Assembly: GCF_002119665.1 (NCBI RefSeq)
Contig: NZ_CP021111.1
Coordinates: 2,046,001 to 2,110,000 of the forward strand
Direction: 5' to 3'
Length of the DNA stretch: 64,000 nucleotides
Source: Bordetella genomosp. 13
GTDB lineage: Bacteria > Pseudomonadota > Gammaproteobacteria > Burkholderiales > Burkholderiaceae_B
The position numbers and the translations under genes are program-made. The notes beneath the pieces were generated by a model, which saw only the letters and a program-made list of their open reading frames with translations, had not been told where the DNA came from and searched no databases. Below, in pieces: positions 1 to 8,458 of this stretch. Numbering within the stretch: the first letter of the stretch is position 1; each line of letters opens with the position of its first letter.

Positions 1-1
1 C

Positions 2-523
2 GTGCTCGTCGAGCGCGTGATGAACCGGGAGGTCGACTTCGGGGTCGGCATGTTCACCCACGCCAGCGACGACCTCTCGTTCGAGCCACTGTTCGTGGAC
101 GAGCTGGTCGCGGTCTTCGCGGCCGGTCATGCGCTGCGCAAGAGCCGGCAGGTCGAATGGGCGGAGTTGGCCGCGCATCCGCTGATCCTGCTGCCGCAGA
201 AATCCAGCGTGCGCCGACTGGTCGAGGCCTCGATCCTCGTCACCGGCATGCCGCGCCAGCCGGTCCACGAAGTGGTCAGCATGGTCACGGCCATCAACAT
301 GGCTTCTGCGCGCCTGGGCATCACGATACTGCCGGCCCTGTCGCTGCCGTCGCTGAACATGCGCAAGGTCGCCTACCGGCCCATCGGCGAACCCAAGCCT
401 TACCGGCAGATCGGCATTTTGCGCAAGCTGAGCCGGCCGGTCCTCGAGGCGGAACGCGTGGCGTTGGCGCAAATCCGCCGCGAGGCGCGCGACGCGGAAG
501 GCGTGCTGCACCCGCCGCCCTGA
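2..523 (+). CDS. LysR-family transcriptional regulator, C-terminal part (5' truncated by window)
   Basis: Only the C-terminal effector-binding half of a LysR-type regulator is present. The visible 173 residues lack the N-terminal winged helix, which must lie before the window. They show the usual substrate-binding-domain pattern: VDFGVGMF early, then a hydrophobic second lobe, then MASARLGITILPALSL, the turn where these proteins return to the first lobe. The GTG at position 2 is just an in-frame codon and not a real start. The effector cannot be read from the sequence. The next gene, on the opposite strand, is a threonine aldolase, but it has its own closer LysR neighbour. Confidence 0.85.
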   Translation: MLVERVMNREVDFGVGMFTHASDDLSFEPLFVDELVAVFAAGHALRKSRQVEWAELAAHPLILLPQKSSVRRLVEASILVTGMPRQPVHEVVSMVTAINMASARLGITILPALSLPSLNMRKVAYRPIGEPKPYRQIGILRKLSRPVLEAERVALAQIRREARDAEGVLHPPP

Positions 524-538
524 ACACCGAAGGCGCGC

Positions 539-1594
539 CTATCGCCCCTGAACTGCCAGCGCAGCGAAGACCTGGCAGGCCTGGTCGACGTCCGTCGACA
601 CGATGTGCCGGTGCGTGACGCAGCGCAGGACGTTGCGGCTCCACGGCCGCACCAGCACGCCCGACTGCGCGAGATCGGCCGCCCATTGCTGGGCCGGACG
701 GCCGGTCTGCGACGTATCCACCATGACGATATTGGTCTGCGGCACGCTGACGCGCAGCGCCGGCGCCTGCTCACGCAATTGCGCGCTCAGGCGCGCGGCG
801 GTCTCGTGATCCTCGCCCAGTCGCGCCACCATGGACCGTATAGCGACCAGGCCGGCGGCGGCCGCGATGCCCACCTGGCGCTGGCCGCCGCCCAACGCGC
901 GGCGCATGGTGCGGATCCTGCCGGCCAGTGCGGCGGGGCAGGCCAGCACCGCGCCCATCGGCGCGCCCAGTCCCTTGGACAGGCACACGGCCACCGTGTC
1001 GGCATGCTCGGCCAGCGCCGAGGCGGGCACCCCCAGATACGCGGCCGCGTTGAACATGCGCGCGCCGTCCAGGTGCACGGCGGCGCCCGCCGCGCGCGCC
1101 AGGGCGGCGACGTCGCGCATGTACTCGACCGGCAGCACCGTGCCGCCGGCGCTATTGTGCGTGTTCTCCAGGCACACCAGCGCGGTGCGCAGCTTGCTGC
1201 GCCGCGAGTCCAGGGCGTCGGACAACAGGTCCAGGTCCATCGCGCCGCACTCGCCGCGGATGGGTTGGTAAAAGGCTCCCGTCAGCACGGCGCCGCCGCG
1301 CTCCGCCCCGTAGATGTGCGAATCCTCCTGCGCCAGCACGATGTCCTGGCGGGCCGCCTGCACCATGATCGTGGCCAGGTTGGCCATGGTGCAGCTTGGA
1401 AAGTACACGCCATCTTCCTTGCCCAGCAGCTCTGCCGTGGCCGCCTCGAGTTCGCGGGCGGTGGGGTCTGCGTCGAGCCCGTCGTCGCCCAGCCGGGCCG
1501 TCGCGATCGCCTCGTACATGTCTGCGGTGGGCAGCGTGACGGTATCGCTGCGCAGGTCGATGGCGTGGTTCGGTACGTTCGTGTTCTGGTTCAT
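539..1594 (-). CDS. ltaA: L-threonine aldolase (low-specificity type), PLP enzyme
   Basis: This 351-residue protein of the beta-eliminating lyase family should split L-threonine or L-allo-threonine into glycine and acetaldehyde in the cytoplasm. Family landmarks are all visible: DLRSDTVT at residues 13-20, ENTHNSAGG around 143-151, HLDGARMFNA around 174-183, and the PLP-binding lysine at about 207 in CLSKGLGAPMGAV. The frame stays open upstream to 1720, but the homologous part begins at MNQNTN, so I place the start at 1594. The gene is divergent from a LysR gene at 1777, a classic arrangement for a regulator and its target. Glycine production may also link it to the glycine riboswitch gene at 4.1 kb, which is only an inference. 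Confidence 0.9.
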   Translation of the reverse strand: MNQNTNVPNHAIDLRSDTVTLPTADMYEAIATARLGDDGLDADPTARELEAATAELLGKEDGVYFPSCTMANLATIMVQAARQDIVLAQEDSHIYGAERGGAVLTGAFYQPIRGECGAMDLDLLSDALDSRRSKLRTALVCLENTHNSAGGTVLPVEYMRDVAALARAAGAAVHLDGARMFNAAAYLGVPASALAEHADTVAVCLSKGLGAPMGAVLACPAALAGRIRTMRRALGGGQRQVGIAAAAGLVAIRSMVARLGEDHETAARLSAQLREQAPALRVSVPQTNIVMVDTSQTGRPAQQWAADLAQSGVLVRPWSRNVLRCVTHRHIVSTDVDQACQVFAALAVQGR

Positions 1595-1776
1595 TGTGGC
1601 TGCCTGTCGTGGTGCGGTCCTGTCCAGCCGGACCGCCAAGTATGCGGGGCACGGGCCCCTGCTGAAAGTCCGCGCGGGCCGCGAATTGCGCTGTGCCTGC
1701 GGCCTGCTATGCGTACGCATGGCTCCTGGGGTACCTTATCGGCGCCCCGTCTCCATGTTCCTGCTCCGGTGCTTCC

Positions 1777-2655
1777 ATGAATCTGCGATCCCTCGAGACG
1801 CTGCGCGCCATCCTCGTCCACGGCAGCTTCACCGCCGCCGGCGAAGCGGTGGGATGCAGCCCCAGCGCCGTCAGCCTGCAGGTCAAGCAGCTCGAGCAGT
1901 TCTTCGGACAGCCGCTGTTCGACCGCAGCACACGCGTCATCAAGCCCACGCCCTTCGCGCTGCAGATCGCCGCCGCGGCCGACGAGTTTGCGGACACGAT
2001 CGCCTCGCTGCGCACGCGGCCCTCGATCGCCATCGAAGGCAGGCTGCGGCTGGGCGCCATCACCAGCATGCAGAGCGACCTGCTGCCCCAGGCGCTGCTG
2101 ACGCTGCAACAACGGCATCCCAAGCTCGACGTCAAGATTCCTCCGCTGAACGACACCAACGAAATCCTCAAGGAACTGCGGGCCGGCAGGATCGACGTCG
2201 CGCTCGTGGTGCGTCCCGGCGGCGGCGGCTCCAGCCGCCTGGCCTGGGGCGACCTCGTGCGGCAACCCTACGTCATGCTCGCGCCTCCCGGCGCCGCGGA
2301 ACGCAGCCCGCAGGCCCTGGTCAAGGCCCACGGCTGGGTCGCCTACGATACCGGCCTGCCCGGCGGCCAAGTCGCGGCGCGCCACGTGCGCAGCATCGTG
2401 CCCGGCGCGGCGTTCCGCATGGAGCTGAGGTCCATGGACGCCCTGGTGTCGCTGGTGTCGTTGGGCATGGGCGTCACGGTCATCCCTCGGCCACGCCGGC
2501 CGCTGGCGGCAGCCTACGGCGTCCAGGAAGTCGACCTGGGCAGGCACGCGCCGCACCGGCAGATCGCACTGGCATGGCGGCGGACGGACGAAGGCAACCG
2601 CAGGATCTCGGCCGTCATGGACGCCTTCGTCGCCACCTGCCGCTCCGACGCCTGA
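1777..2655 (+). CDS. LysR-family transcriptional regulator
   Basis: A complete 292-residue LysR-type regulator. Residues 1-60 form the winged helix-turn-helix, with SFTAAGEAVGCSPSAVSLQV as the recognition region, followed by a linker helix and a two-lobe effector domain. The open frame reaches back to 1693, but the family's usual N-terminus (MNLRSLETLRAIL) starts at the ATG at 1777. It is divergent from the threonine aldolase gene across about 180 bases, so it may control it. Its 3' end lies 14 bases from the end of the convergent Bug receptor gene. The inducer is unknown. Confidence 0.9.
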   Translation: MNLRSLETLRAILVHGSFTAAGEAVGCSPSAVSLQVKQLEQFFGQPLFDRSTRVIKPTPFALQIAAAADEFADTIASLRTRPSIAIEGRLRLGAITSMQSDLLPQALLTLQQRHPKLDVKIPPLNDTNEILKELRAGRIDVALVVRPGGGGSSRLAWGDLVRQPYVMLAPPGAAERSPQALVKAHGWVAYDTGLPGGQVAARHVRSIVPGAAFRMELRSMDALVSLVSLGMGVTVIPRPRRPLAAAYGVQEVDLGRHAPHRQIALAWRRTDEGNRRISAVMDAFVATCRSDA

Positions 2656-2669
2656 TCCGCCGCGCCGCG

Positions 2670-3674
2670 TCAGTCGATGGTGACGCCCGTCTCCTGGATG
2701 ACCTTGCGCCACTTCGCGCGCTCCGCGGCCAGGAAGGCATCGAACTCGGCCGGCGTGCCGGTGATCCGCACTTCCACGCCCTTGTCCGCCAGTTCCTTTT
2801 TCATCTCCGGCGTCGCAAGCGTCCGGTTGATCTCGCGATTCAACGTGCCGATGGTCTCGGGCGGCGTCCCGGCCGGCGCGACGACACCGTAGAACACGTA
2901 GTAGTCCAGCCCCGGGAACCCGGCCTCGGCCAGCGTGGGCACCTGCGGAAAATCGGCGTTGCGTTGGGCGGAAGTCACGGCCAGCGCGCGCAGCTTGCCG
3001 GATTTGATCAGCGGCGCGGCCGCCGACAGCGACGAAAAGTAGATGTCGACCTGGCCGCCGAGCAGGTCTGTCATGGCCGGACCGGCGCCCTTGTACGGCA
3101 CGTGCACCAGCTTCGCGCCGCTCTGCCTGGCCCAGCTGGCCGACACCAGGTGGCCCACCGTTCCGTTGCCCGAGGTCGCATACGTCAACTCGGACTGCCG
3201 GGCGGCCGCCACGACATCCGCGATGGACTGGTAGGGCTTGCTGGTGGACACCACCAACGCCAGCGTTCCGGTGCCGACCAGGGCGACGGGCGCCACGTCG
3301 GTTTCGGGGTCGATCTGCAGCTTGCTGTACAGGTACTTCGCGGACACCAGGTTGCTCGTCTCGCCCAGGACTATCGTGTGGCCGTCGGGCGCGGCGCGCG
3401 CGCCATAGACCAGGCCGATCATGTTGCCGGCGCCGGGCCGGTTCTCGATCACGAACTGCCAGCCCGTGGATTGCGACACCTTGGCGGCCAGCAGCCGGGC
3501 CGTGGTGTCCGTGCCGCCGCCGGGCGGGCTGGGCGACACGAGGTGGATCGGGCGGCCGGGCGCGGGAAATGCCGCCGGCTGGGCGGCCGCCTGGGACGCG
3601 AACGCGGCGATGAGCAACAGGGCGGGCAGCGCGCCGGCGCGCATCAGCCTGTTGGGCAGGTACTTGTCGAGCAT
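2670..3674 (-). CDS. Bug/TTT-family periplasmic solute receptor
   Basis: This 334-residue protein belongs to the tripartite tricarboxylate (TctC/Bug) receptors, which are highly expanded in Bordetella and relatives. A signal peptide occupies roughly residues 1-31 (RLMRAGALPALLLIAAFAS, ending AAAQ). The mature part shows the family signatures RPIHLVSPSPPGGGTDTTAR and ENRPGAGNMIGL, then YKGAGPAMTDLLGGQVD in the middle. The start at 3674 is chosen because the longer reading frame up to 3782 adds no signal-like sequence. No TctA/TctB membrane genes lie nearby, so it is an orphan receptor, as is usual for this family. The ligand, probably a carboxylate, cannot be predicted. Confidence 0.88.
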   Translation of the reverse strand: MLDKYLPNRLMRAGALPALLLIAAFASQAAAQPAAFPAPGRPIHLVSPSPPGGGTDTTARLLAAKVSQSTGWQFVIENRPGAGNMIGLVYGARAAPDGHTIVLGETSNLVSAKYLYSKLQIDPETDVAPVALVGTGTLALVVSTSKPYQSIADVVAAARQSELTYATSGNGTVGHLVSASWARQSGAKLVHVPYKGAGPAMTDLLGGQVDIYFSSLSAAAPLIKSGKLRALAVTSAQRNADFPQVPTLAEAGFPGLDYYVFYGVVAPAGTPPETIGTLNREINRTLATPEMKKELADKGVEVRITGTPAEFDAFLAAERAKWRKVIQETGVTID

Positions 3675-3958
3675 GATTTCACCTTGGTTCGACCCGGTAC
3701 GCCCGGGCTCTGGGTTGCATGGATAAGAGGCTGGGCATGGGGGAATTCGGGCGGGGCCGTCCACGCTTCGAAGTGGCCGCACGGGACCGTGCCATGCATG
3801 AAATGGTAGCGTCGGCGCGCGCGGGGCAAGACGAGGTTTTCATAGACCAGCATTGAGTTTTCCTCATCAATCCGCACGCGCTTGCGCATGCGCCGTGGCA
3901 GAAAAGACTTGCCGCGCTCCAAGCCCTTTCGATATGCTGCACGGGTCGTATCAAGGCC

Positions 3959-4122
3959 GCGCAGAAGAGTCCAGCGATGCCGCTGGCGCCGACGGAGCAA
4001 CCGCCCCGGAAACTCTCAGGCAAAAGGACTGCGCGGGCCAGACGATCTGGAGAGAGACGCATCGCGTCCACCGAAGGGGATACCGCGCGACGCGGTTCAA
4101 GCTCTCAGGTACCAAGACAGAT
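3959..4122 (+). promoter_or_regulatory. Tandem glycine riboswitch (two aptamers)
   Basis: Two successive glycine-aptamer-like blocks lie in the leader of the flavoprotein gene. The first (about 3959-4033) has CAGAAGAGT, an internal GCCGACGGAGCAACCGCCC block and then AAACTCTCAGGCAAAAGGAC. The second (about 4047-4120) has TGGAGAGAGAC, CACCGAAGGGG and GCTCTCAGGTACCAAGACAG. The paired motifs GAAGAGT/ACTCTCAGG and GGAGAG/CTCTCAGG and the short linker match the known cooperative tandem architecture. A terminator-like hairpin follows directly. This suggests glycine-dependent control of the downstream gene. Confidence 0.85.
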
Positions 4123-4123
4123 G

Positions 4124-4158
4124 GGGCGCGATGGCCAACGGGCCACCGCCCTTCTTTT
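4124..4158 (+). terminator. Expression-platform hairpin of the glycine riboswitch
   Basis: GGGCG at 4124-4128 and GGCC at 4133-4136 pair with GGCC at 4141-4144 and CGCCC at 4147-4151 around an AACG loop. A CTTCTTTT tract follows. The hairpin ends 15 bases before the start codon, so it could switch between termination and read-through. Confidence 0.6.
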
Positions 4159-4173
4159 CGTCAAGGTACAGAA

Positions 4174-5415
4174 ATGTCCCATATCGCCGTGATCGGCGCC
4201 GGCATCACCGGCGTCACGACCGCCTATCTGCTCCGGCAGGCAGGCCACGATGTCAGCGTCATCGACCGCCGCCTGTACGCCGCCATGGACACATCGTTCG
4301 CCAATGGCGGCCAGCTGTCGGCCTGCAACGCCGAAGTCTGGAACCACCCCGCCACGTTGGCCAAGGGCCTGCGCTGGATGTTCCGCAAGGACGCGCCCCT
4401 GCTGCTGAACCCCACGCCATCCTGGCACAAGTACAGCTGGCTCGCCGAGTTCCTGTGGGCCATGCGGAAGTATCGTCACAACACGATCGCGACCGCGCAG
4501 ATGGCTATCGAGGCGCGCCGCCACCTGTTCGCCATGGCCGAGCAGGAAGGCATCGCCTTCGACCTGGAGAGGCGCGGCATCCTGCATTTCTATCATGACC
4601 GAGAGAGCTTCGAAGCAGCGGGCCGGGGCAATACGCTGCTCAGCCAAGGCGGGCTGGAGCGGCGCGCGGTCACGCCCGACGAGATTCGGCGGATCGAACC
4701 GGCATTGACCGGGACGTACTTCGGCGGCTACTACACGCCGTCCGATGCCACCGGCGACATCCACAAGTTCACGCGCGGCCTGGCCGATGCGTGCAAGCGG
4801 CATGGCGTGCGCTTCCTGTATGGCCACGAGACCCATGCCCTGCGCTTCGCCGGCCGAGGCGTGCAGGTCGACGTCTTGCCGCTGGACGCCGGCACCGACC
4901 AGCCGGCGGGGGATGCCGAACGCCTGGACGCCGATGCCGTGGTCATCTGCGGCGGCGTCGGCAGTCGTGGCCTGGCGGCCATGGCCGGCGATCGGCTGAA
5001 TGTGTACCCAGTCAAGGGCTATTCGATCACGGTGCACCTGAACGACGCGCAGAGCGTGCACGACGCACCCTGGACCAGCCTGCTGGACGAACGCGCGAAA
5101 ATCGTCACGTCACGGCTGGGCGAGGACCGGTTCCGCGTCGCGGGCACCGCGGAGTTCAATGGCCACAACCTGGACATCCGCGCCGACCGCATCGCCCCGC
5201 TGGTGCGCTGGGCGCGCGCGAACTTTTCCATCGACACCTCGCGCGTGGTGCCGTGGGCGGGGCTGCGCCCCATGATGCCCGACATGATGCCGCGCGTGCG
5301 CCGCGGGCGCAGGCCGGGCGTGTACTACAACACCGGGCACGGCCACCTGGGCTGGACCCTGTCGGGCGCGACCGCGGCGCAGGTGGTCGGTCTCATCCAG
5401 GCGGACCTGCGCTAG
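4174..5415 (+). CDS. dadA: D-amino-acid dehydrogenase-like FAD oxidoreductase (DAO family)
   Basis: This 413-residue flavoprotein resembles DadA, the small subunit of D-amino-acid dehydrogenase, which oxidises D-amino acids to keto acids and passes electrons to the respiratory chain. The FAD Rossmann motif VIGAGITGVTTAYLL sits at residues 5-19, and DRR follows the second strand. The C-terminal HGHLGWTLSGATAAQVVG block is the family's second FAD contact. The ATG at 4174 has an AAGG ribosome site seven bases upstream. A tandem glycine riboswitch precedes it, so the real substrate may be glycine, sarcosine or a related amine rather than D-alanine; glycine-oxidase activity is the main alternative. 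Its 3' end overlaps that of the convergent comEC gene by 23 bases. Confidence 0.82.
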   Translation: MSHIAVIGAGITGVTTAYLLRQAGHDVSVIDRRLYAAMDTSFANGGQLSACNAEVWNHPATLAKGLRWMFRKDAPLLLNPTPSWHKYSWLAEFLWAMRKYRHNTIATAQMAIEARRHLFAMAEQEGIAFDLERRGILHFYHDRESFEAAGRGNTLLSQGGLERRAVTPDEIRRIEPALTGTYFGGYYTPSDATGDIHKFTRGLADACKRHGVRFLYGHETHALRFAGRGVQVDVLPLDAGTDQPAGDAERLDADAVVICGGVGSRGLAAMAGDRLNVYPVKGYSITVHLNDAQSVHDAPWTSLLDERAKIVTSRLGEDRFRVAGTAEFNGHNLDIRADRIAPLVRWARANFSIDTSRVVPWAGLRPMMPDMMPRVRRGRRPGVYYNTGHGHLGWTLSGATAAQVVGLIQADLR

Positions 5416-7852
5416 CCTCTGCGCGCTCGTCAAGCGGCGCATGCCAGTAGCGCCGCGCGGCGTCGCGCTGCGCCCACACGCGCAGGCCGTCGGGCGACGA
5501 CCGGGCCAGGATCGCGCCCTGCAGATCCGTGCGCCACAACGTCGCGCCGGCCGCGCGCCAGCGCGCCACGACCGCCGCGGCCGGATGTCGGAAGCGATTC
5601 AGGTGCCCCGCCTGCACGATGACGTGCGCGCCCTCGGCCGCCCGCACCAGCGCATTGCCGGAAGACGTGTTCGATCCGTGATGCGGCGCCGCCACCAGGT
5701 CCAGCGACGGCAGCTCGGCCGCATACAACGCCTCTTGCGCCGTGCCGGCGTCGCCCGGCAGCAGCATGGCGTGCGTGCGTCCCTGGACCAGCAGCACGCA
5801 GCTGCGGGCGTTGTCGTCGCTGGCGCGGGCAGCGGCGCGGACACCGCCGCGACCGCCGGCCGCGGGCGGATGCACGAAGCGGAACGTCACTTCATCGACT
5901 TTCCATTCCATGCCGGCTTCGCAGGCTTGCATGTCATGCGGCATGGGTGGCGCCTCATTCCAGCCGTCGGGCCGCTTCGCGCCCTCGCGCCGCAGGTGCG
6001 CGCTGATGTCGAACGAGGCATACGACACGGCCACCGGCATGGCGGCCAGCACGCTGCGCAAGCCGCCGGCATGGTCCAGGTCGGCATGCGAGATGACCAA
6101 GGCGTCCAACGCGCGCACGCCGCGCGCATGCAGGTACGGCACCAGTACGCGCTCGGCGGCATCGGTGCCGTCGTGGCGGCGCGGCCCAGCGTCGTACACC
6201 AGCACGCGCGTGGCGGTCTCGACGACGATGGCGGTGCCCTGCCCCACGTCCAGCGCCGTCATGCGCCAGTCGCCGGGCGGCGGCCGCTCGGGACGCCAGC
6301 ACAGCAGGGGCAGCGCGCACAGCCAGCCCAGGTGCCGCAGCGGCCAGCCCGGCGCCTGCAGCGCCCACACGCATCCCGCCAGCGCCAGCATCATCAGAGG
6401 CCATGGCGCGGCGGCCACGTCCAGCGCAGCCCAGTCGGCCTGCCCGATCCAGGCCACGGGCACCATCACCGCGGCGAACAACGCATGCCCTATCCATCCC
6501 GCCAGCCACGCCGCCGGCTGCGCGCCCGGTATCGCGGCCAGCGCGCCGCACAGCAGGGCCAGCTGCGTGACCACCGTGCCCACGATGGGGATGGCGATGG
6601 CATTGGCAAGCGGCGAAGCCAGCGACACCTGGTGCATCAGGAACGCCAGCAGCGGCGTCAAGGCCAGGGTGATGGCCCCTTGCACCCGCACGAACTCGCG
6701 CAGTGTCGCCCTCACCCGCTCGCGCGGGCCGCGCGGCGGCGGCCTGTGGTTCTCGGCCACGCGCATCAGCACCGCCACCGCGCCGAACGACAGCCAGAAG
6801 CCCGGCGCCAGCAGCGCCCACGGATCCAGTGCCACCACGCAGCCGCCCGCCAGCAGCAGCACGCGCGACGCGCCCAGCGGCAGCCGCGACAGGCCCGCCA
6901 GCGCCACCACTGCCAGCATGAAGAATGTACGGCGCGCCGGCACGCCCCAGCCCGCCAGCAGGCAATAGGCCAGCGCCACCACCAGCGCGGCGACGCCGCC
7001 GGCCAGTTGGGCGGGCAGGTATTCGGCCAGTCCGACGCCGCGCCAGCGCACCCGCCGCCATAGCCAGGTGGCCAGCAGCCCGCCCGCCGCGGCCATCATG
7101 GTGACGTGCATGCCGCTGATCGAGACCAGATGCGTGATGCCGGTGCGATTGAAGACCTGCCAGTCTTCCCGCGCCACGCCGGCCTGGTCGCCGATGGCCA
7201 GCGCGATCAGCACCGGGCCGTAGCGATGACCTTGCATCGCCTCGCGCATGCCGGTTCGTATGTGCTGGCGCAGCCGCTCGATGGCTACGCCGGGCGTGGC
7301 CCATGGATCGTCCTCCACCAGTTGCGGACGTCCGCGCACCGTGCCGACGGCGCGCACGCCTTCGGCGAAGTCTCGCAGCTCGGCATCCCAGGCATGCGGG
7401 TTCGAAGGGCCATAGGGGCGGCGCAGCACCAGGGCCATGCGCCAGCGCTGCCCGGGCAGGACTTCCGGCAGGCGATCGACCTCGCCGGGCGGACCATTCC
7501 AGGTGACGCGCAGCCGCGCGGGAACGCCCGCGGGCCGGCTGGCATCGGCCTCGGCCACGAAGCGGCGCTGGCCGGCATCGTCGCGCGGCAGGCTGACCAC
7601 CAACACGGTAAGCCGGGTGACCTGGTCGTTGTGCGCGTCGGCCAGTGCGTCGTGCAGCCTGGCCTGGGCCTGAAGGCCCGCGTTGGCCATGCCCGCCAGC
7701 AGCCCCGCGGCCGCGACGCAGGAGAGACGGCCGGCGCGATGGCGCCAGACGAAGGCCCCGGCGATTGAAACCAGGGCCGCCGATGCCGCAGCCCACAGCC
7801 ACGCGCAGGCCGGCAGCCGCGCCAAGGTGTGGATGGCCGCGCTGCCCAGCAT
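5393..7852 (-). CDS. comEC: ComEC/Rec2 DNA-uptake channel protein
   Basis: An 819-residue inner-membrane protein of the ComEC/Rec2 family, which moves single-stranded DNA across the membrane during transformation. After N-terminal membrane segments and a soluble domain comes the competence-domain signature GITHLVSISGMHVTMM near residue 245, then further membrane helices. The C-terminal metallo-beta-lactamase domain begins near DVGQG (about 535) and carries SHADLDHAGG (about 588-597), so its metal motif looks intact. The frame is open to a TTG at 8020, but that extra stretch is hydrophilic and enters the promoter region of the divergent gene. I therefore use the first ATG at 7852; the exact start is uncertain. 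Confidence 0.88.
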   Translation of the reverse strand: MLGSAAIHTLARLPACAWLWAAASAALVSIAGAFVWRHRAGRLSCVAAAGLLAGMANAGLQAQARLHDALADAHNDQVTRLTVLVVSLPRDDAGQRRFVAEADASRPAGVPARLRVTWNGPPGEVDRLPEVLPGQRWRMALVLRRPYGPSNPHAWDAELRDFAEGVRAVGTVRGRPQLVEDDPWATPGVAIERLRQHIRTGMREAMQGHRYGPVLIALAIGDQAGVAREDWQVFNRTGITHLVSISGMHVTMMAAAGGLLATWLWRRVRWRGVGLAEYLPAQLAGGVAALVVALAYCLLAGWGVPARRTFFMLAVVALAGLSRLPLGASRVLLLAGGCVVALDPWALLAPGFWLSFGAVAVLMRVAENHRPPPRGPRERVRATLREFVRVQGAITLALTPLLAFLMHQVSLASPLANAIAIPIVGTVVTQLALLCGALAAIPGAQPAAWLAGWIGHALFAAVMVPVAWIGQADWAALDVAAAPWPLMMLALAGCVWALQAPGWPLRHLGWLCALPLLCWRPERPPPGDWRMTALDVGQGTAIVVETATRVLVYDAGPRRHDGTDAAERVLVPYLHARGVRALDALVISHADLDHAGGLRSVLAAMPVAVSYASFDISAHLRREGAKRPDGWNEAPPMPHDMQACEAGMEWKVDEVTFRFVHPPAAGGRGGVRAAARASDDNARSCVLLVQGRTHAMLLPGDAGTAQEALYAAELPSLDLVAAPHHGSNTSSGNALVRAAEGAHVIVQAGHLNRFRHPAAAVVARWRAAGATLWRTDLQGAILARSSPDGLRVWAQRDAARRYWHAPLDERAEASAGPPG

Positions 7853-8060
7853 GAAAGCGACAAGGAAGAGACGGCCGGCGATGATGGCAAGGCTCCGAAA
7901 GCCAGGCAGCTTATCGGAGCAATCGCGGCCTCGGGCAAGGACCGGGACGATTCGATCCCTGCCGATAAGCCAGAACGTCTGTCTCCGCAGCCGCCTCCCC
8001 GCGGACAGCGTGACTGGCAAACTGTGGAAGCAGATCGCCGCTACAGCGATCGCCCCCGTA

Positions 8061-8088
8061 TTGACATATCGGAAAACCTCGATATAGT
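8061..8088 (+). promoter_or_regulatory. Promoter and operator of the ArsR-type gene
   Basis: TTGACA at 8061-8066 and TATAGT at 8083-8088 form a sigma-70-like promoter with a 16-base spacer. Between them lies the palindrome ATATCGG-N6-TCGATAT (8066-8085), nearly identical to the one before the next gene. The start codon at 8095 is only six bases after the -10 box, so the mRNA may be leaderless. Confidence 0.65.
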
Positions 8089-8094
8089 GTCGCC

Positions 8095-8397
8095 ATGGAC
8101 CTGCTCGAAATATTCAAAGCCCTGTCGAACCGGACCCGCCTTGAAATCCTTAAGGGTTTGAAGGATCCGGCCAAGAACTTCCCCCCGCAGGATGAAGGGG
8201 ACGTTCATACGGTGGGCGTGTGCGTCAGCAGCATTCAAGAAGGCGTGGGGCTGTCCCAGTCGACGGTTTCTGACTACCTGGCAACGCTGCAACGAGCGGG
8301 CCTGGTCGAAGCCAGGCGCATCGGCCAATGGACCTACTACAAGCGGAACGAAGCAGCCATCAAGGCGCTTGCCGCACGCATCGGGAAAGAGCTGTAA
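8095..8397 (+). CDS. ArsR-family winged-helix repressor
   Basis: A 100-residue ArsR/SmtB-fold regulator. The N-terminus reads LLEIFKALSNRTRLEILKGL, the family hallmark. The recognition helix lies in VGLSQSTVSDYLATLQRAGL, and the wing is RRIGQWTYYKRNE. A cysteine occurs near residue 42 (VGVCVSS), but there is no paired CxC metal motif in the expected helix, so it may sense a redox state or an organic ligand instead of a metal. It sits 61 bases before a quinone-oxidoreductase-like gene on the same strand. Both promoters carry the same palindrome, so autoregulation and control of the neighbour are likely. Confidence 0.9.
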   Translation: MDLLEIFKALSNRTRLEILKGLKDPAKNFPPQDEGDVHTVGVCVSSIQEGVGLSQSTVSDYLATLQRAGLVEARRIGQWTYYKRNEAAIKALAARIGKEL

Positions 8398-8412
8398 TTT
8401 TTTTGCCCTAAA

Positions 8413-8432
8413 ATATCGGTAATTCCCGATAT
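8413..8432 (+). promoter_or_regulatory. Palindromic operator before the oxidoreductase gene
   Basis: ATATCGG-TAATTC-CCGATAT is a perfect 7-bp inverted repeat with a six-base spacer. It matches the ATATCGG-N6-TCGATAT site in the ArsR gene promoter at 8066-8085, differing in one arm base. It lies 26 bases before the start codon, where a bound repressor would block RNA polymerase. Confidence 0.7.
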
Positions 8433-8458
8433 CCCTTTTTCTAGAAACGAGGAATGCA

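Noticed and set aside
1314..3809. Very long open frames antisense to real genes (for example 1314-3809 and 20063-22975)
   Set aside because: They are shadows of high-GC codon usage, carry no domain and cross real genes with clear family motifs.
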